A DNA stretch of 64,000 bases, taken from the NCBI GenBank assembly GCA_027946365.1, contig JAPEUQ010000006.1, positions 310,001-374,000 of the forward strand. Direction: 5' to 3'. Position 1 is the stretch's first letter; each line of letters starts with the position of its first letter. Source of the stretch: Kalmusia sp. IMI 367209. Taxonomy: Eukaryota; Ascomycota; Dothideomycetes; Pleosporales; Didymosphaeriaceae. The notes under the pieces were generated by a model. It did not search any database. It was not told the origin of the DNA and saw nothing but the letters and a program-made list of their open reading frames with translations. The position numbers were made by a program, and so were the translations under genes. Below, piece after piece: positions 1 through 11,800 of this stretch.

Positions 1-2552
1 AGAAACGTTACTTCAATCTGGCCAAAGTCGCACACTCTTGGCTCACAAGGAATGGCTATATTAATTTCGGCTGCGTGGAAGTGTCGAACACTGCGGCTAC
101 AATACCACCCACAAAGATCAAGGCAAGCGCAAGGCGAACAGTCATCGTCGTGGGCGCTGGAATGTCTGGTCTTGGATGCGCACGGCACCTAGAAGGCTTG
201 TTCGCTCAGCTTGGCGATTCCTGGGTAGAGCAAGGAGAACGACCTCCAAGAGTCATTTTGTTAGAAGGCCGATCACGAATTGGGGGACGAGTGTATTCAC
301 ATCCCTTCCTCGATCAAACCGGGTCTACTCTACCGCCAGGGCATCGTTGTACTGCTGAAATGGGCGCACAGATCGTCACAGGTTTCGAACGTGGCAATCC
401 ACTGAACGCCATAATACGTGGTCAGTTAGGGATACCATATCACGGCTTGCGAGACAACACCGTCTTGTACGATTATGACGGCACTGTGGTGGAGAGGAGC
501 CGGGATGTACTTGTCGAGAAGCTATACAACGATGTCTTAGAACGCGCAAGTGTATATCGGAACAAACCTGCAACTTTCCGTACGGTTGAGGGCGATCGAA
601 ACCTGATTCTTTTTGGACGCGAGCCGAGTGATAATGGTGGAGCCACCATCGCCGAGCTAGAACAGTCATACACACCTTTGCCTGCAAACGCGATGAACAC
701 AGCGTCAACAACCGAAGAGATGCCATCGACTGGGGTTGAGAAACTGGCTGGTCGAGCATACCAACTAAGCGCAGGTTTCAACCCAAATATTCCAGCCACA
801 CAAGCTGCCCAGAGTATGGGCTGGTCGTTGAAAGTCGGTGCGCCATTTATTCACTCGCTTCAATTGGACCCAGTCGCCAAAGCATCAACATACCCGACAC
901 TTGGTCAGATCATGGATGAGGGTATCAAGCAATACCAGAGCATTCTAGATCTGCGACCCAGAGATTTGCGCCTCCTAAATTGGCATCATGCTAACCTTGA
1001 ATACGCCAATGCGGCAAGCGTTAATCAATTAAGCCTTAGTGGCTGGGACCAGGACATTGGCAACGAATTTGAGGGTCAGCATACAGAGATCATCGGCGGA
1101 TATCAGCAGGTGCCACGCGGACTTTGGCAGTGCCCGTCTAAGCTCGATGTTCGTTTCAAATGTGTCCTCAAATCCGTCCACTACAATCAAGACGCAAGGG
1201 AGATAGGCAAAGCTGTCAAGGTTGAATGCACTAACGGTGAAGTATTCGAGGCAGATCAACTTGTACTGACAACCCCGCTTGGAGTTCTAAAGTCTGGTTC
1301 CATTACGTTCCAACCTCCATTACCACAATGGAAGCAGGGAGTAATAGACCGCATGGGCTTTGGGCTCCTCAACAAGGTATGTGAGGGGACTATGGAAAGA
1401 TTGCCAATGTCTTCCTAACTTCATGCACAGGTCATCTTGGTCTACGAAGAAGCCTTCTGGGAACCCGAACGCGATATGTTTGGTATACTAAATGAGGCAG
1501 AACATAATGCCAGTCTCAATCCAGAAGACTATGCTCATCGGCGAGGCCGATATTATCTATTCTGGAATTGCATAAAGACTAGCGGCAAGCCCACACTTAT
1601 TGCTCTGATGGCCGGTGAAGCGGCGCACTACGCTGAGGCAACCTCAAACGACCAACTCGTCAAGGAGGTCACCGATCGTTTAGACAAGATGTTCGCGCCT
1701 ACCCACGTTCCACTTCCAACAGAAGCCATAGTCACACGCTGGCGCAGAGATCCTTTGGCTTGTGGGAGCTACTCATACGTGGGGCCTCAGACCCAAACAG
1801 GGGACTACGATGTTATGGCCAGGCCCCATGGTCCGCTACACTTCGCAGGCGAGGCTACCTGCGGAACACATCCCGCGACGGTTCACGGAGCCTACCTTTC
1901 CGGCCTGCGCGCAGCTGCCGAAGTGGTGGAGTCAATGATAGGCCCCATCAAAGTTCCTAGTCCTCTTATAGAAAAGAAAGTAAAGCTTGACCATCCTGCG
2001 AGCTACCCCACATTCTCAGCGGAGCCGAAACGCAAGGTCGAGCCACAAGCGATCGAAACGGAGGCCACGAGGGAACGTTTGAGGCAGCATGAGGACTATG
2101 AAGCCTCAATCATCGGCGAGATTCTCAGCAAACTCGGCGAGCGACCAGTCAAACCTGGGCGCACCTCAGCCAGCAATCCATTCCTGCTCTACACAAAAGA
2201 CCACTGGTATATTTGCAAGGATGAGTGCGATGAGAAGCGGAGAGCTGCCACGGGCGACCCGAACGCCAAAGCTTCGAAGACGGAGATTCGCACGGCGCTC
2301 GGCCTCAGGTGGCGGACAGACACTGCGGAGGCCAAGAAACCTTACTTGGACCAGACACAGAGCGCAAAGGATGACGCCGCGGCGTATGCAGCAACGTATA
2401 AAGCTCGGGCAGCCGAATGGGACAGGGAGGCAGCACGCATACGGCGAGAGTATATCGAAGCCCACCCGCTACCGGACGGCAGCGAAGACAAGATACTGAA
2501 CGGCCGCACTGCGATCGAGCTTGGTGCTAGCAAGCGGCTCCGACGACTATAG
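1..2552 (+). CDS. kdmA: LSD1-type lysine-specific histone demethylase with C-terminal HMG box (5' partial)
   Basis: Flavin-dependent amine oxidase expected to remove methyl groups from histone H3 lysines in the nucleus. The coding frame is already open at base 3, so the gene begins outside the window. The first residues (AHSWLTRNGYINFG) look like the end of a SWIRM domain. Next come the FAD dinucleotide motif VVGAGMSGLG, LLEGRSRIGGR, the PLGVLKSG segment with the lysine conserved in LSD1, and the C-terminal FAD motif GEATCGTHPATVHGAYLSGL. The last ~110 residues form an HMG box (starting NPFLLYTKDHW), the arrangement of Aspergillus KdmA. Exons: <1-1376 and 1431-2552; the 54-bp intron has branch site ctaac at 1415. 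No ATG start is visible; GTG 75 is only an internal codon. A polyamine oxidase is the alternative, but SWIRM plus HMG argues against it. Confidence 0.88.
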
Positions 2553-3588
2553 ACGATGACCATTACTTTCTCCCACTGTATTCCCCATCTATTACCACTG
2601 CATGTTTTCACGGCGTCCAGCATACCCAGGGCGTCGGGTGTTGTTGCTTTGTACTGTGCATCCAGCATATTCTCTAATGGCGCAATGGTCTCCCCAAACA
2701 TGTCAGCTCGCGTCCGAAGGGAAGGACTGGCATGTCCTCAGCGAGCGACGTGCATGACATGGCGGCGTGACTTGCATCACGGACCAGAGCGCGAGGCGCA
2801 CATTTGACGCTTGCGCCAACGACGTACTATGGTAAAGCGACGGGGCCCAGCAGGCACTGCGTGTTGTACGTTCGCGTCATAGCTAGAATCAGGTAGAGCA
2901 ATCGAATATTTGTTGCACAGCTGACGATGAGATCGCACGTTGCAAAGCTTGTCAGGGCGTGTGATGGGTAAGCTCATGGTCCAGCGCGGACAAGCAAGCA
3001 GAGCCGTTCGTGCTAACCGCGCCACATGGGTGCGATGCTGGCGTCTAGAACTGCGCGGAGGGCGTGCATGAGTGGTGGACTTTAGCCTGGCGTCCGATCC
3101 TGCATCCAGAGCAAAGGCGAGGCGGTACGCAGGCGTGCGTCGCTGTGCTCTGTCGCGGGCGGTGGTCTGGCGATGGGCGCAAATAGGGCTGCAGCGACGT
3201 GACAATGGCATCATGCTCGTGGTGTGGTGTGCCTGGCCCCGGGGTGCGGAGAGTGTTCGAACGGGGTGCGAAGACTCCACTCGGCTGGGATGCCCTGCGG
3301 CTAAGACCCGGGTTGTCGGTCGCGCGGTCGCGCTGCCATTCTGAGGGTAGCCAACGGACCAAGCCCGCAAGACGGTGCAGACGGTGCAGCAAGCCTCTCT
3401 GTACTTCCTCTGCCGTAGGCCGTCTCCCCCCATCCTTCTCCAATGATCGCCTCGAGCTTGCGACGCCTGGGGTCTCTCCCATCCACGACGCTTCCGCCCT
3501 GCCAGCTGCCTTCTGCCGTCGCCGCATAGACTCGGCGCCTCCGCCTCCACTCCTCCACACCTCGCCCACCCCTCGGACATCCCCCGCC
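2553..3588. other. Intergenic region, 3' flank of the demethylase gene and promoter of the deubiquitinase gene
   Basis: No convincing gene. Open frames exist on both strands, the longest on minus at 2777-3808, but they overlap each other, have no recognisable protein features, and run into the first exons of the downstream gene. The last ~200 bases before 3589 are pyrimidine-rich, as usual for fungal leaders. Confidence 0.6.
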
Positions 3589-5994
3589 ATGACTTCGTTC
3601 TTTGGGAGGCTAAAGTCAGGGACCGTGAGTGACGCGCATTCCTGTATGCGTGCGCCGTGACACAATGGCTGATACTTGCGCTGTAGGGTCCCGCCAGCCC
3701 AGCGTCCAGCGCGCCTCCAGCGAAGAAGGACCCGAATGCCCCACAGTTGACGCCCCTCGAGAAGCTGCTCTTGGACGCTGGTCCTGCACGCGGCGATGGT
3801 AGCGACAAGTTCTTCGGCTTTGAGAATGTGGGTGACCCTTTGCGCTGTATGTTGAGCCTCGTTACTGACTACGCCCGTGTCTTGCAGTTTGGGAGCACAT
3901 GGTAAGAAACCTAGCCAGAACCACCCCAGCCCGAGCTTACATGTCGACAGCTACTGTAATTCTATAGTACAATGCCTATACTACTCGGTCCCGTTTCGGG
4001 AACAGGTCATCAACTTCCCCTCCAGATCGCCACCAGAAGCCCTCGAGAGACCAGCGACGGGTCCCCTGCCAAGGTTGAACACAAACCTTGCACCTGACAC
4101 AAATGCCCAGAACTCAACTTTGTCCCCAAAAGGGAGAAACTCCTTCTCCAGTGCAAACGCGGCATCACCAAGAAAGCCCGTAATCACGCCTGGGGGCCCT
4201 GCTAATCCCCAGGCTACGAAGCCAGAGGACAACAAGGACTCTCCCGAATACAAGAAAAAACAGGCGTTGGCCGCAGGCCCGGTGCTGAGTATGGACTACG
4301 AGAACTCAAAAGCCTATGGCATGTCGGAATCACTCTTCAGTGCGCTAAAGGACATCTTTGAGGCAGTAATAGCTCACAGATCACGTATTGGCGTAGTCAG
4401 CCCGCACAAGTTCCTCGAAATTTTGCGTCGCGAAAACGAAATGTTCCGCACCCCGATGCACCAAGACGCACACGAATTCTTGAATTTGTTGCTCAACGAA
4501 GTAGTGGAGAATGTGGAGTATTTTTCGAAATCCCGGGTTCATGAAATAGAGGACAAGGACGCTAAAACTGTCACTCCTCACTCGAACAGCGTACAAGATC
4601 CCGCTTCGACGCAATTGAATAATACTGGCTGGGTGCACGAACTGTTCGAGGGCACACTGACGTCTGAAACACGGTGCTTGACATGCGAAAACACTTCGCA
4701 GCGAGACGAGGCATTCCTAGATCTGTCCGTGGATTTGGAGCAACATTCATCCGTGACCAGCTGTTTACGGAAGTTTTCGGAAGAAGAAATGCTTTGTGAA
4801 CGCAACAAGTTCCACTGCGACAAGTGTGGTGGGCTGCAGGAAGCAGAGAAGCGCATGAAGATCAAGCGACTCCCAAGAATCCTAGCTCTGCATCTCAAGA
4901 GGTTTAAATATACCGAAGACCTGCAGCGGTTACAGAAGCTATTCCATCGTGTTGTTTATCCGTACTATCTCCGGCTGTTCAATACGACAGACGATGCGGA
5001 AGATCCCGATCGACTCTATGAGCTCTACGCTGTGGTAGTTCATATAGGCGGCGGCCCGTATCACGGACACTATGTATCAATAATAAAGACACAAGACCGG
5101 GGATGGCTACTGTTTGATGATGAGATGGTAGAACCTGTGGACAAGGCATACGTGCGGCGCTTCTTTGGAGGCGAAGACCAATTGGCATGTGCATATGTGC
5201 TCTTCTACCAAGAGACCACCGAAGAGGCAATGATGAAGGAGCAAGAGGAGGAGAATCTAGCAGCGGCCAAGCAAGCTGCTGAGGTGAACACCGAGCCTAT
5301 CTCCGTCACGACGCCTAAAGCGAACGGCAACGGCCTTGCGAACGGCCACGGACATACCCTTGCAACAACACCGACCGTGGAAAAGGACGAACAATTCGCA
5401 AGTTTGGACCACGCGGCAACCGCGCCTCCCCTCCCGACTACCGAACACGCTACGCTCGAGCACATAACAACGAGCATACCGATACTAGGCAACAAGAAGA
5501 GCAACCTAGCCTCCAAGAAAGAAAAGGCGAAAGAAGAAAAAGAGCGCAAGGCCCGTGAGAAAGAAGTAGAAAAAGAAGCCAAAGCCAAGCGCAAAGAACT
5601 CGAGACCCAACGCCGGGACATCTTCCGCAAGCAAGAAGAAGAGCTCCGCCAGGCCCTCGCCGCGTCCCGCGCATCCGCAAACGAAGAGTCGAAAAAGCGG
5701 CACAACCACACCGAAAGCGGGACTACCGACCACCACGAAAAGGAGAACGAGAAGCACGCGAATGGTTTTGGCAGCGTGAGTAAAGGCAGCGGCTTGAGCA
5801 GGTTCAGACACAGCTCGATGAGCCTGCGGCACAAACCTACGTTCTGGAAGAAGGATAAGGAAGAGGGCGAGGTGCCGCCGCCGCCGGGGCTGGACGAGGG
5901 CCACAGGGAGGCAGGAGCGGCGCCGGATAAGGCCGAGAAGGAGAAGAAGAACCGGTTCAGCTTGGGGAGGAAGAAGTCGACATTCCATTTGTAA
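3589..5994 (+). CDS. creB: Ubiquitin carboxyl-terminal hydrolase, CreB / UBP9-UBP13 family
   Basis: Cysteine-protease deubiquitinase; in Aspergillus CreB acts in carbon catabolite repression and stabilises substrates. Exons: 3589-3624, 3687-3827, 3888-3901, 3951-5994 (744 aa). The Cys box [19 protein letters not shown] sits at residues ~58-76, and the catalytic Cys64 codon is split by the third intron. A Zn-binding CxxC pair ([16 protein letters not shown]) follows. The His box [12 protein letters not shown] carries His437, followed by LLFDDEMV. The C-terminal ~250 residues are low-complexity, with a charged coiled coil ([20 protein letters not shown]) matching the CreB tail. Start ATG 3589 gives [12 protein letters not shown]. 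Exon 3 is only 14 nt, so simple ORF calling misses the N-terminus. Complete, no broken motif. Confidence 0.9.
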
Positions 5995-6702
5995 GGGACT
6001 TGGAGTCGTCGAGATGATGCTTGCCTGCTGTTACCTTCTGGCTCGCGTTCAGCGCACGTTTACGTCGTTAGAGCGGCTGTCGTTGTTTGTATGTAGTTTT
6101 GGGGCGGCATTTGTGCATATTCCCTTGTTTGCGTATGCTTGGATTGGGCCTGTAAAAGGGGATTGGTCCGGGTCGGTTGGAAGGGGGTTCCAGCCGCAGA
6201 AGCAGAGGAGTCATGCATATGAGTGTATATGATGAAGGGGTTTGTTGCATGAAACATGAGGCGAGCATTGGTATAGCATTGCGTTGTGGATATTGTTCAT
6301 AGCGAGGGCGGACATCGTCTGCCCGATGTGTGATTTCTTACGCTGTACATGCCGCTGTGGACGTCCATTCTAGCTTCTTTCTCAGAATACTTAAGACGAT
6401 GATGCCCGAGATGTCTGCTGCTGCATGAACACGATGAGAACACCAATATAACACTACAAGGTGAAAATTGTTTATAGCGATGGCGGACGTTATCTGTCCA
6501 AATGTGGGATTTGTTACGCTGTACATGCCGCTCCGGACGTCCCATGCTAGCTTGGCTTCCCTAAATCTTAGATTTCGATGCCCGAGAAGCCTGCTACTGC
6601 GAACGCCGATTCCTGGTGAGGCCTGAACCATAGTTCTCCGTGGCCAGTAGTGATGCGCTATCGTTTCTACCGTCTTAAGATATCACCCTGCGATTCTCAA
6701 GC
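5995..6702. other. Intergenic region containing a tandem duplication
   Basis: 3' flank of creB. The only structure seen is the imperfect 177-bp direct repeat listed separately. The rest has no support as a gene. Confidence 0.6.
6272..6625. repeat. Imperfect tandem repeat, two copies, period about 177 bp
   Basis: The core acgctgtacatgccgct occurs near 6340 and again near 6517, and the flanking sequence (catagcga-ggcggac ... gatgcccgag) is duplicated in the same order, giving copies at about 6272-6448 and 6449-6625. Several differences are C/T or G/A transitions, which would fit mild repeat-induced point mutation, but there are also transversions and small indels. Outer limits are approximate. 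Confidence 0.7.
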
Positions 6703-7582
6703 ATGTCCCAGCGTGCGACTATCGTCGATCTTATGCGCTTCCCCCACACGGTGGCGGTGTTCTGTGCGGCGTACAAAGCAACGAATGGAGGTTTGCAGAT
6801 GAAGAGCTCAGCCGAATATGAGGAGGTATATGACCATTGCTGTATTGATTGCGATGAGGGGTACTGAGTGTACGTCAGCGCATCTGCTCATACGTGTCCG
6901 GTCCTCAGCCCACTGCACGCCACCTATCCAGGTGCGCCACTGTTGACCGCCAAACAGGCGAACGGCGGGTCAGGCACTGTACGAAATGCAAATGCGTCGT
7001 TCCCATGTTCTTGCGGGGTTTCCGCCGGATTCTCTGCAGCGACGTGTGTAGGGGGGTGGGTTACGTACTCCGCATCAGTGTCCGCACTGAGGATACGAGG
7101 TTGACTAGTCGTGCTTTTACGCCGTCGTCGCGTTGGCCGCCGAAGCCGGGGTCTGCGGATGCTGTCCAGCCGACTATGCGTGGTTATGTTAGCTATGATT
7201 TTCCTCGTGAAGATGAGAACTGCTTGGGTGTGGGGAGGTTTGGCGCAAGCGAGAGTATTTCTGAATTGGAGGAGGAATTTGAAGCGCGAGCGGAGAGCGG
7301 TAGTGAAGAATTTGCGGACGTACTGCGTGCAAGAAAACGGTCTTCGGAAAGGATTGCAATTGCGTTTATGAGGAGGACCGAAACTGTGGAGGTCAGTATG
7401 TTGAGATGGAGGTGGCATTACTGGGGTTGGAAATACCGTAGAGGAGGCCTCCGAGCCCGAAGAAGACCATTTTGGATGTTCTTTTCAACCGAAAATATTT
7501 AGGGAAGGAACATGTGGGTGCCGTGGCGGCAATTCGGGTTGGAGCGCTTGGTAGATGTTGCCTGTCGAGATGCCAGCTGTAG
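6703..7582 (+). CDS. Candidate three-exon gene, cysteine-rich protein of unknown function
   Basis: Not recognised. Proposed exons 6703-6860, 6932-7391 and 7442-7582 sum to 759 nt (252 aa) in one frame. Exon 1 begins MSQRATIVDLMRFPHTVAVF and ends in a cysteine cluster (YDHCCIDCDEG). Exon 2 opens with another (RHCTKCKCV) and ends in an acidic stretch (SELEEEFEARAESGSEEF). Exon 3 reads KKTILDVLFNRKYLGKEHVG. The clusters might be a metal site interrupted by intron 1. Evidence is compositional plus splice sites (intron 2 gtcagt...tag); donor 1 (gtactg) is weak, and the middle of exon 2 could hide another intron or be non-coding. An antisense frame at 6924-7418 looks less protein-like. Could also be a decayed gene. 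Confidence 0.35.
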
Positions 7583-8835
7583 TGCAGACTAGAATCGGCG
7601 TCCCGGGATGGTCACGTGATCATCACCAGAGTCGTTCCTGCTGCCCTTGGGGATCATATACTGACGGTACAGCTACAACATAGCATTCATAGCGCTACAT
7701 CCAATTCATGTTATCTGCATAACATCAAGCATGAAACGCGACGACCCGAACCCGAGCCACACGAATCAGGCAATCTGAGCGAGCGGAGACACATGGTCCG
7801 AGTGTTTCGATCTTGAGGTATGAGTGCAGGGGTCGACCATCATTCCTCTCCCAGGCGACTTTGCAAAATAGGCCACCAGCTAGCTATTCTCGGGTCCCGA
7901 GATGTAGATGAGTGGAGTGGTTCCACCGCAGACCGCTGGATCACAGGTGCAGCTTGTGGAGCTCAAGAGCTCTGCATCCGGAACTTCTGTCTTGCGAAAT
8001 TGGTTGGGAGCTTCACGATGATCGCTGAGATCGACTACAGGGGCCGAGCAGCCTCGCAGGCACATTCTAAACGTGCGGCCGCCCAGCTCCACCGTTGCCC
8101 TTGGAGTGCCATAGGCAACGAATGAAAGGCGCAGGGCATGGCTCCAACAACTGGTCGGCGTTCCCCTCCGACGGCCGCCGTCTCTTCATCGACCAGCTCA
8201 GCCCTTCACAAACGACGTCATATGCTCCAGTCGCACTCGCCGCAACAAACTCCCATCGAATGCGTTCAGTTTTGCCCAGCCCTTGAATCACTTACTCCAC
8301 ACACCCAACACATCCAAATCTCCTTGATCATATTCCTCTGATCCTCATCACCCTTCTTGCCAATCCTCATTTGCGTTGGATCGCGGATAATATATTCGCG
8401 TGTGAACGCCTGCGAAGCGACGAGTCTAGATCCAACCGCCCCGACGATCTGCGCCTGGACAGTCTAGACCCTAGGTACCTCCGCTACACCCGACGCTCAT
8501 CACCAAACCTAGTACAAGACGTCCTCACCCCGCTCGTCGCGCCTGACTATTCTCTGCATTTTCCTGTTCTTCGGCTTTGCATGCTTTCTGCGAGCAATTC
8601 GGTTGGGTTCCATGATTTCGACATAGCATTTCTCGCAGGGTTCGCTACTGGAGTGGAGGCGTTGGGGTCGAGTCCATTGCAACTTTAGCAGCTTTTGCTG
8701 GACGACTCGTACAATTATACCAGGAAAGAGGTCTGGTGACAGACCAGGTTCCAAGCGACCCTGGAATAGACAATACGCACGAACGATCTGCCGACTTATG
8801 TCCAGGACTATACATCGCCGGAGAAGGTCTCCTTA
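7583..8835. other. Intergenic region / promoter and leader of the histidine kinase gene
   Basis: About 1.25 kb without a supported gene. The part from about 8200 is C/T-rich and probably contains the transcription start and 5' leader of the kinase. Short frames such as 8371-8688 have no protein character. Confidence 0.55.
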
Positions 8836-11800
8836 ATGATAATGATGGAAAGCGGAAATGCAGACGGCGGATACTTCAGCCTGCAGGGCGGGTCTGACGC
8901 CCACACTCCCGGTTCAGTGCAAAGCGCTGGCACCCTGTCATTGCAGCTACCCTCCATGCCGTCAGGGACCATGGTAGCTCTGACTGCGCTGCAGTACCTT
9001 CCGATTCCTCTCCTCGTACTTTCATCGGACACGACCGTAACGCTTGCGAATGAAGCAATGGGTCGTCTTCTTGGGATCGACTTCGAGGCTACTGCCACAG
9101 AGGGTATGACAGTGACAGAGGCGCTGCTGGGGAAGAGCATGGCTGAGCTTGGGGTCGACATTCTCCTTCAAAATGGCTCACCCATGCTGGTGTCATGGGA
9201 GGTGTGTTGTCCCAGGATACTATGCGCGTACCAACTGCCCTGCAAATCGTCGAGTTTCTTCATTACCACTGCGGAGATGATCATACACATGACTAACAGT
9301 AAGGCAGGACTTCTTGCACTCTGTAGTCAAGGATGCTGCCTCTGACAGGTCTGCTCACTTGCCAGCTGAAGATGGTCATCTGGACAGTGGAGGCAGCACA
9401 CCCACAGCTGCCACCGTTGGTCAAGAAAGCAAACAGTCACCAACTGCACTGCCGCGGCTCAGCAGCCAGAACCTCACAGGAGCTACAGTACACGATGTCT
9501 CCGTGGACGTCATCATTACTCCAATTAATCGAAACGGCTCACGCTCCAATTCCAAGTTCTCTCTGAACGAGAATGCGGTCCAAGCTACAATGATTATATC
9601 CATTTGGAGTATCGAAGACACTAGTTACTATACTCTGACCTTTACCAGTGCGCAGAACGTTGATGTGAAACGCACCGCGCGTCCCTCAAGCCGTATCGTG
9701 ACCAGAACAACAACTCCCTTCAATGTTAACAAGTCACACAGCTCAAACTCTAGCTCATCTTCAGGACAGAGGTCAGGGCCAAGTTCAAAATCTGTCACGC
9801 CAACCTTTCAGACCGCCGAATTTCCCCCCTCGCGGTCCGCCGCTCAAGGCCAAGAATGATCTATCCATATCCGCTTCTATTTTTCAAAAAGCCTCACAGA
9901 TGAAGGATGCAATACTGAACTCTATCAGCATGCCCGCATATGGTTTGTGACCGAATTTTGCGACTTTTGTCAATGTAACTGACCCCGCTGCAGCAATGTG
10001 GCAGGACGAAAGCTTTGGAATTCCAAACAAAGCGATGCTCCGATTCTTACCTGAGGATGCTTCAGAAAACCCTTCCGATCAGAGAGCTTTTCTCAGCCAA
10101 TTCAGTCTGTGGACAAAGGACTTCAAGCGCAAATTGGACGTGGACGAGCTTCCCATAATGGAGCTATGCCGTAGTCGAAAATCTTTTGACGGACGTCGTG
10201 TGGCCATGCGTAACCCTAGTACCGGAGCACCGCTTGCTTTCGAAGTCGCAGGCGAGCCAATCTTTCATGAAGTGACCGGCGAGTTCTTGGGTGGAATCGT
10301 TATTTTCAAGGACGTCACACAATATACTGATCAGATTGCAGCGCAAGCAGAAGAGAACGAACGGCAATTTGAGTACATCACGAACTTTATGCCTATCATG
10401 GTCTGGACAACTAAGCCTGATGGAACCCACGACTGGTACTCACAGCGTTGGTACGACTACACTGGCCAAACTGTTGAAGAGTCTCTAGGAGAAGGTTGGA
10501 GAGATGCGTTCCATCCCGAAGACATGCCTTCCACTGCTGAACGTTGGGCTCGATCGCTAAAGACAGGCGAAGAGTACATCACTGAGTATAGGGCTAAACG
10601 ACACGATGGTGTATGGCGTTGGATGCTCGGCCGAGCTGTACCCCTTCCTTGACGACGATGGGCGCATAATGAAATGGTTCGGTACTTGTACAGACATTCA
10701 CGATCTTGTCGAGGCTCGGCAAGCCGCACGGCAGACGAAAGCACAACTACAACGGATCATCGAGCACGCGAAGGTCACACTTTGGGTCGTCAACAGGCAG
10801 TCCGAGCTTATTCTGCTAGAAGGTGATATGACAGGCGTTGGGGATGCGAAACAGAGTAAACAGGCCGTTGGACAAAATATCTATGACTATTTTCGGGACT
10901 CTGGGCGATGGAAGCGGCCTATTCAGGAACTTTTAGAGGGCAAAGCTCAAGACGAGATTCTGGAAAGAGTCACAGATACGGAACGGTACTACCGGACGAG
11001 ACTGGTACCTCTCTATAAACGGTCAAGAATAGGAGGGGAAGAAGGCGATTCGTATATCGACGGAGTTATCGGAGTGTCAACGGACGTTACTGAGTTACGC
11101 AATCGGGAAAATAAGCTTGAAGAGCAGGAGAAGGAGAACACCAAGCTATTGGCTAATGCGGTGGCAGCCAAGGAAGCGAGCCGGATGAAGAGCCAATTCC
11201 TTGCAAACATGTCCCATGAAATCAGGACCCCTATCGCCGGAGTCATCGGTATGAGCGATCTGTTGCTTGACATGGATCTCAACGAAGAGCAGAAAGAGTG
11301 CGCGGAGAACATTCAACGGTCGGCGAACGGGTTGTTGGCGGTCATTAATGATATCCTGGACTTTAGCAAAGTTGAGTCTGGTCGCCTCGATATTGAGGAA
11401 GTCCAGTTCAGTCTCCTGGTGGTACTGCGAGATGTTAACAAGATGATGTCCTTTGCAGCACAAAGAAAGAACATCGCTTATGAGAGCGCAATCGAAGCAG
11501 AGATTGAAAGAGATTTAAGAGTAATGGGAGATCCTGGCCGCTTGAGACAAATTCTCACCAACCTCCTGACCAACAGTATTAAGTTCACTAGCGAGGGCCA
11601 TGTCCGACTTGCGGCCTCGATCACCGCCGAAACCAAAGAGTCCGTCACAGTCCGGTTCACGGTTGATGATACAGGGATTGGCATTGAGGAAGATGTTCGG
11701 AAGCGACTTTTCCAGCCTTTCAGTCAAGCTGACTCCTCGACTGCACGACGATTCGGCGGGACAGGCTTGGGGCTTACAATTAGCAAAAATCTTGTCGGGC

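Noticed and set aside
2777..3808. 343-codon minus-strand frame upstream of and across the first creB exons
   Set aside because: Arg/Ser/Ala-rich composition of a GC shadow, overlapped by two more frames on each strand, and antisense to real creB exons. No domain.
5205..5988. Long minus frames (209 and 160 codons) under the creB 3' end
   Set aside because: Mirror of the Lys/Glu-rich coiled coil; Ser/Leu/Phe-rich artefact.
9824..10644. Programmed +1 ribosomal frameshifting as a common explanation for the breaks
   Set aside because: The sites share no common slippery codon pair or downstream stop context, and they occur in unrelated genes. Assembly error or mutation is simpler.
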